In this document: one piece after another, positions 5,076 to 5,679 of the stretch
How the letters are laid out: every line of letters starts with the position of its first letter
Numbering within the stretch: position 1 is the first letter of the stretch
Source: Bacillota bacterium
Lineage (GTDB): Bacteria > Bacillota > Clostridia > Acetivibrionales > DSM-1351
NCBI GenBank assembly: GCA_023431385.1
Contig: JAEYWA010000233.1
Location: 1 to 5,679 of the forward strand
Direction: 5' to 3'
DNA: 5,679 nucleotides
Notes under the pieces: model-generated
Database searches by the model: none
What the model was told of the DNA's origin: nothing
Seen by the model: the letters and a program-made list of their open reading frames with translations, nothing else
Position numbers and translations under genes: made by a program

Positions 5076-5679
5076 ATGACCACACCGGAGTTTGACTTCA
5101 AAGCAATGATTCAAAAGGACAGGTATGATAGGGTAAAAAAGAATTTTGAAAGCACATTTCTTGAGTATCTTCAGTTGGTAAAATCAAATCCAGAGGTGGC
5201 TGTTCTTGCTCATCAAAGGTTATACGACCTTATAGTATCAAAAGGGACCGAGGTGGTTCGAACAGATGAGAATCCAAGGTTGAGAAGAATTTATGGGAAT
5301 GATATAATCAAAAAATATGCCTTTTTTGAGGAGGATTTTTTTGGTATTGATAAGACTATTATGAAAATAGTCAGATATTTTCATTCTGCTGCCATGGCAG
5401 GTGAGGAAGCCCGGCAGGTCTTGTATCTTGTAGGACCTGTAGGTGCCGGAAAATCCTCACTGATGGAAGTACTGAAAAGAGCACTTGAAATGGCACCGCC
5501 TATCTATGCCCTTAAGGGCTGTCCTATGAGAGAAGAGCCCTTACATCTTGTTCCTAAACACATTAGGAGAGAGTTCGAGGAAACACTTCACGTTAAAATT
5601 GAGGGTGATTTATGCCCCATATGCAGATATAGACTAAAGAATGATTATGGAGGAGAGTATGAGAGATTTCCTGTAGAAT
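5076..5679 (+). CDS. prkA: PrkA, AAA-type serine kinase/ATPase of sporulation (N-terminal part, runs off the window)
   Basis: The first 201 residues of a protein whose family is usually about 630-640 long; the rest lies beyond the right edge. It starts at ATG 5076 behind GGGAGGT (5063-5069), a strong ribosome site with good spacing. The AAA_PrkA domain is recognisable: a helical N-terminal segment, FFEEDFFGID (about 84-93), the Walker A loop GPVGAGKSS (120-128, Lys126), KGCPMREEPLHLVP (147-160), a conserved stretch of the PrkA family, and a CPIC pair (180-183) followed by YGGEYE. PrkA of Bacillus was described as a serine protein kinase and more recently as an ATP-dependent protease, and affects sporulation gene expression. 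In spore formers prkA is often followed by yhbH and spoVR, which would be expected just outside the window. The kinase-like C-terminal domain cannot be seen here. Confidence 0.93.
   Translation, partial: MTTPEFDFKAMIQKDRYDRVKKNFESTFLEYLQLVKSNPEVAVLAHQRLYDLIVSKGTEVVRTDENPRLRRIYGNDIIKKYAFFEEDFFGIDKTIMKIVRYFHSAAMAGEEARQVLYLVGPVGAGKSSLMEVLKRALEMAPPIYALKGCPMREEPLHLVPKHIRREFEETLHVKIEGDLCPICRYRLKNDYGGEYERFPVE

Overview
The window is low-GC DNA with AT-rich intergenic spacers, strong Shine-Dalgarno sites, intrinsic terminators and several sporulation-associated genes. Together these point to an endospore-forming member of the Clostridia. A cellulolytic, Ruminiclostridium-like relative is my guess from general resemblance and is not proven by the sequence.

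Left edge (1-193): no complete gene. This stretch holds a dense series of short perfect hairpins. One of them (42-59) is a clear intrinsic terminator read on the minus strand, and it serves the neighbouring glycosyltransferase gene. The rest, read on the plus strand, resemble the right end of an IS200/IS605-type insertion sequence with its omega (guide) RNA. A possible 11-codon end of an upstream reading frame (through 38) would then be the tail of a TnpB-like protein lying outside the window. This is the most interesting part of the window but is only an inference.

Minus-strand gene (194-1384): a GT28/MGDG-synthase-type glycosyltransferase, probably acting on a membrane lipid. It has an odd arginine-rich C-terminal tail next to the hairpin region. 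A 271-base divergent intergenic region (1385-1655) separates it from the plus-strand genes.

Plus-strand genes: a DacF-like D-alanyl-D-alanine carboxypeptidase (about 1656-2948) with all three penicillin-binding active-site motifs; then a B12-binding-fold radical SAM protein of unknown function with a DUF4080-like C-terminal region (3061-4791); then a strong terminator (4859-4914). The first two may share a transcript, since they are 112 bases apart with no convincing terminator between them. Next comes the N-terminal third of prkA (5076 to the window edge), preceded by a good candidate sigma-E promoter and a long-loop inverted repeat in the leader.

Functional theme: DacF and PrkA are both linked to sporulation in Bacillus, and the candidate mother-cell (sigma-E) promoter before prkA fits that. 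The lipid glycosyltransferase and the carboxypeptidase both act on the cell envelope. The radical SAM protein has no assignable substrate.
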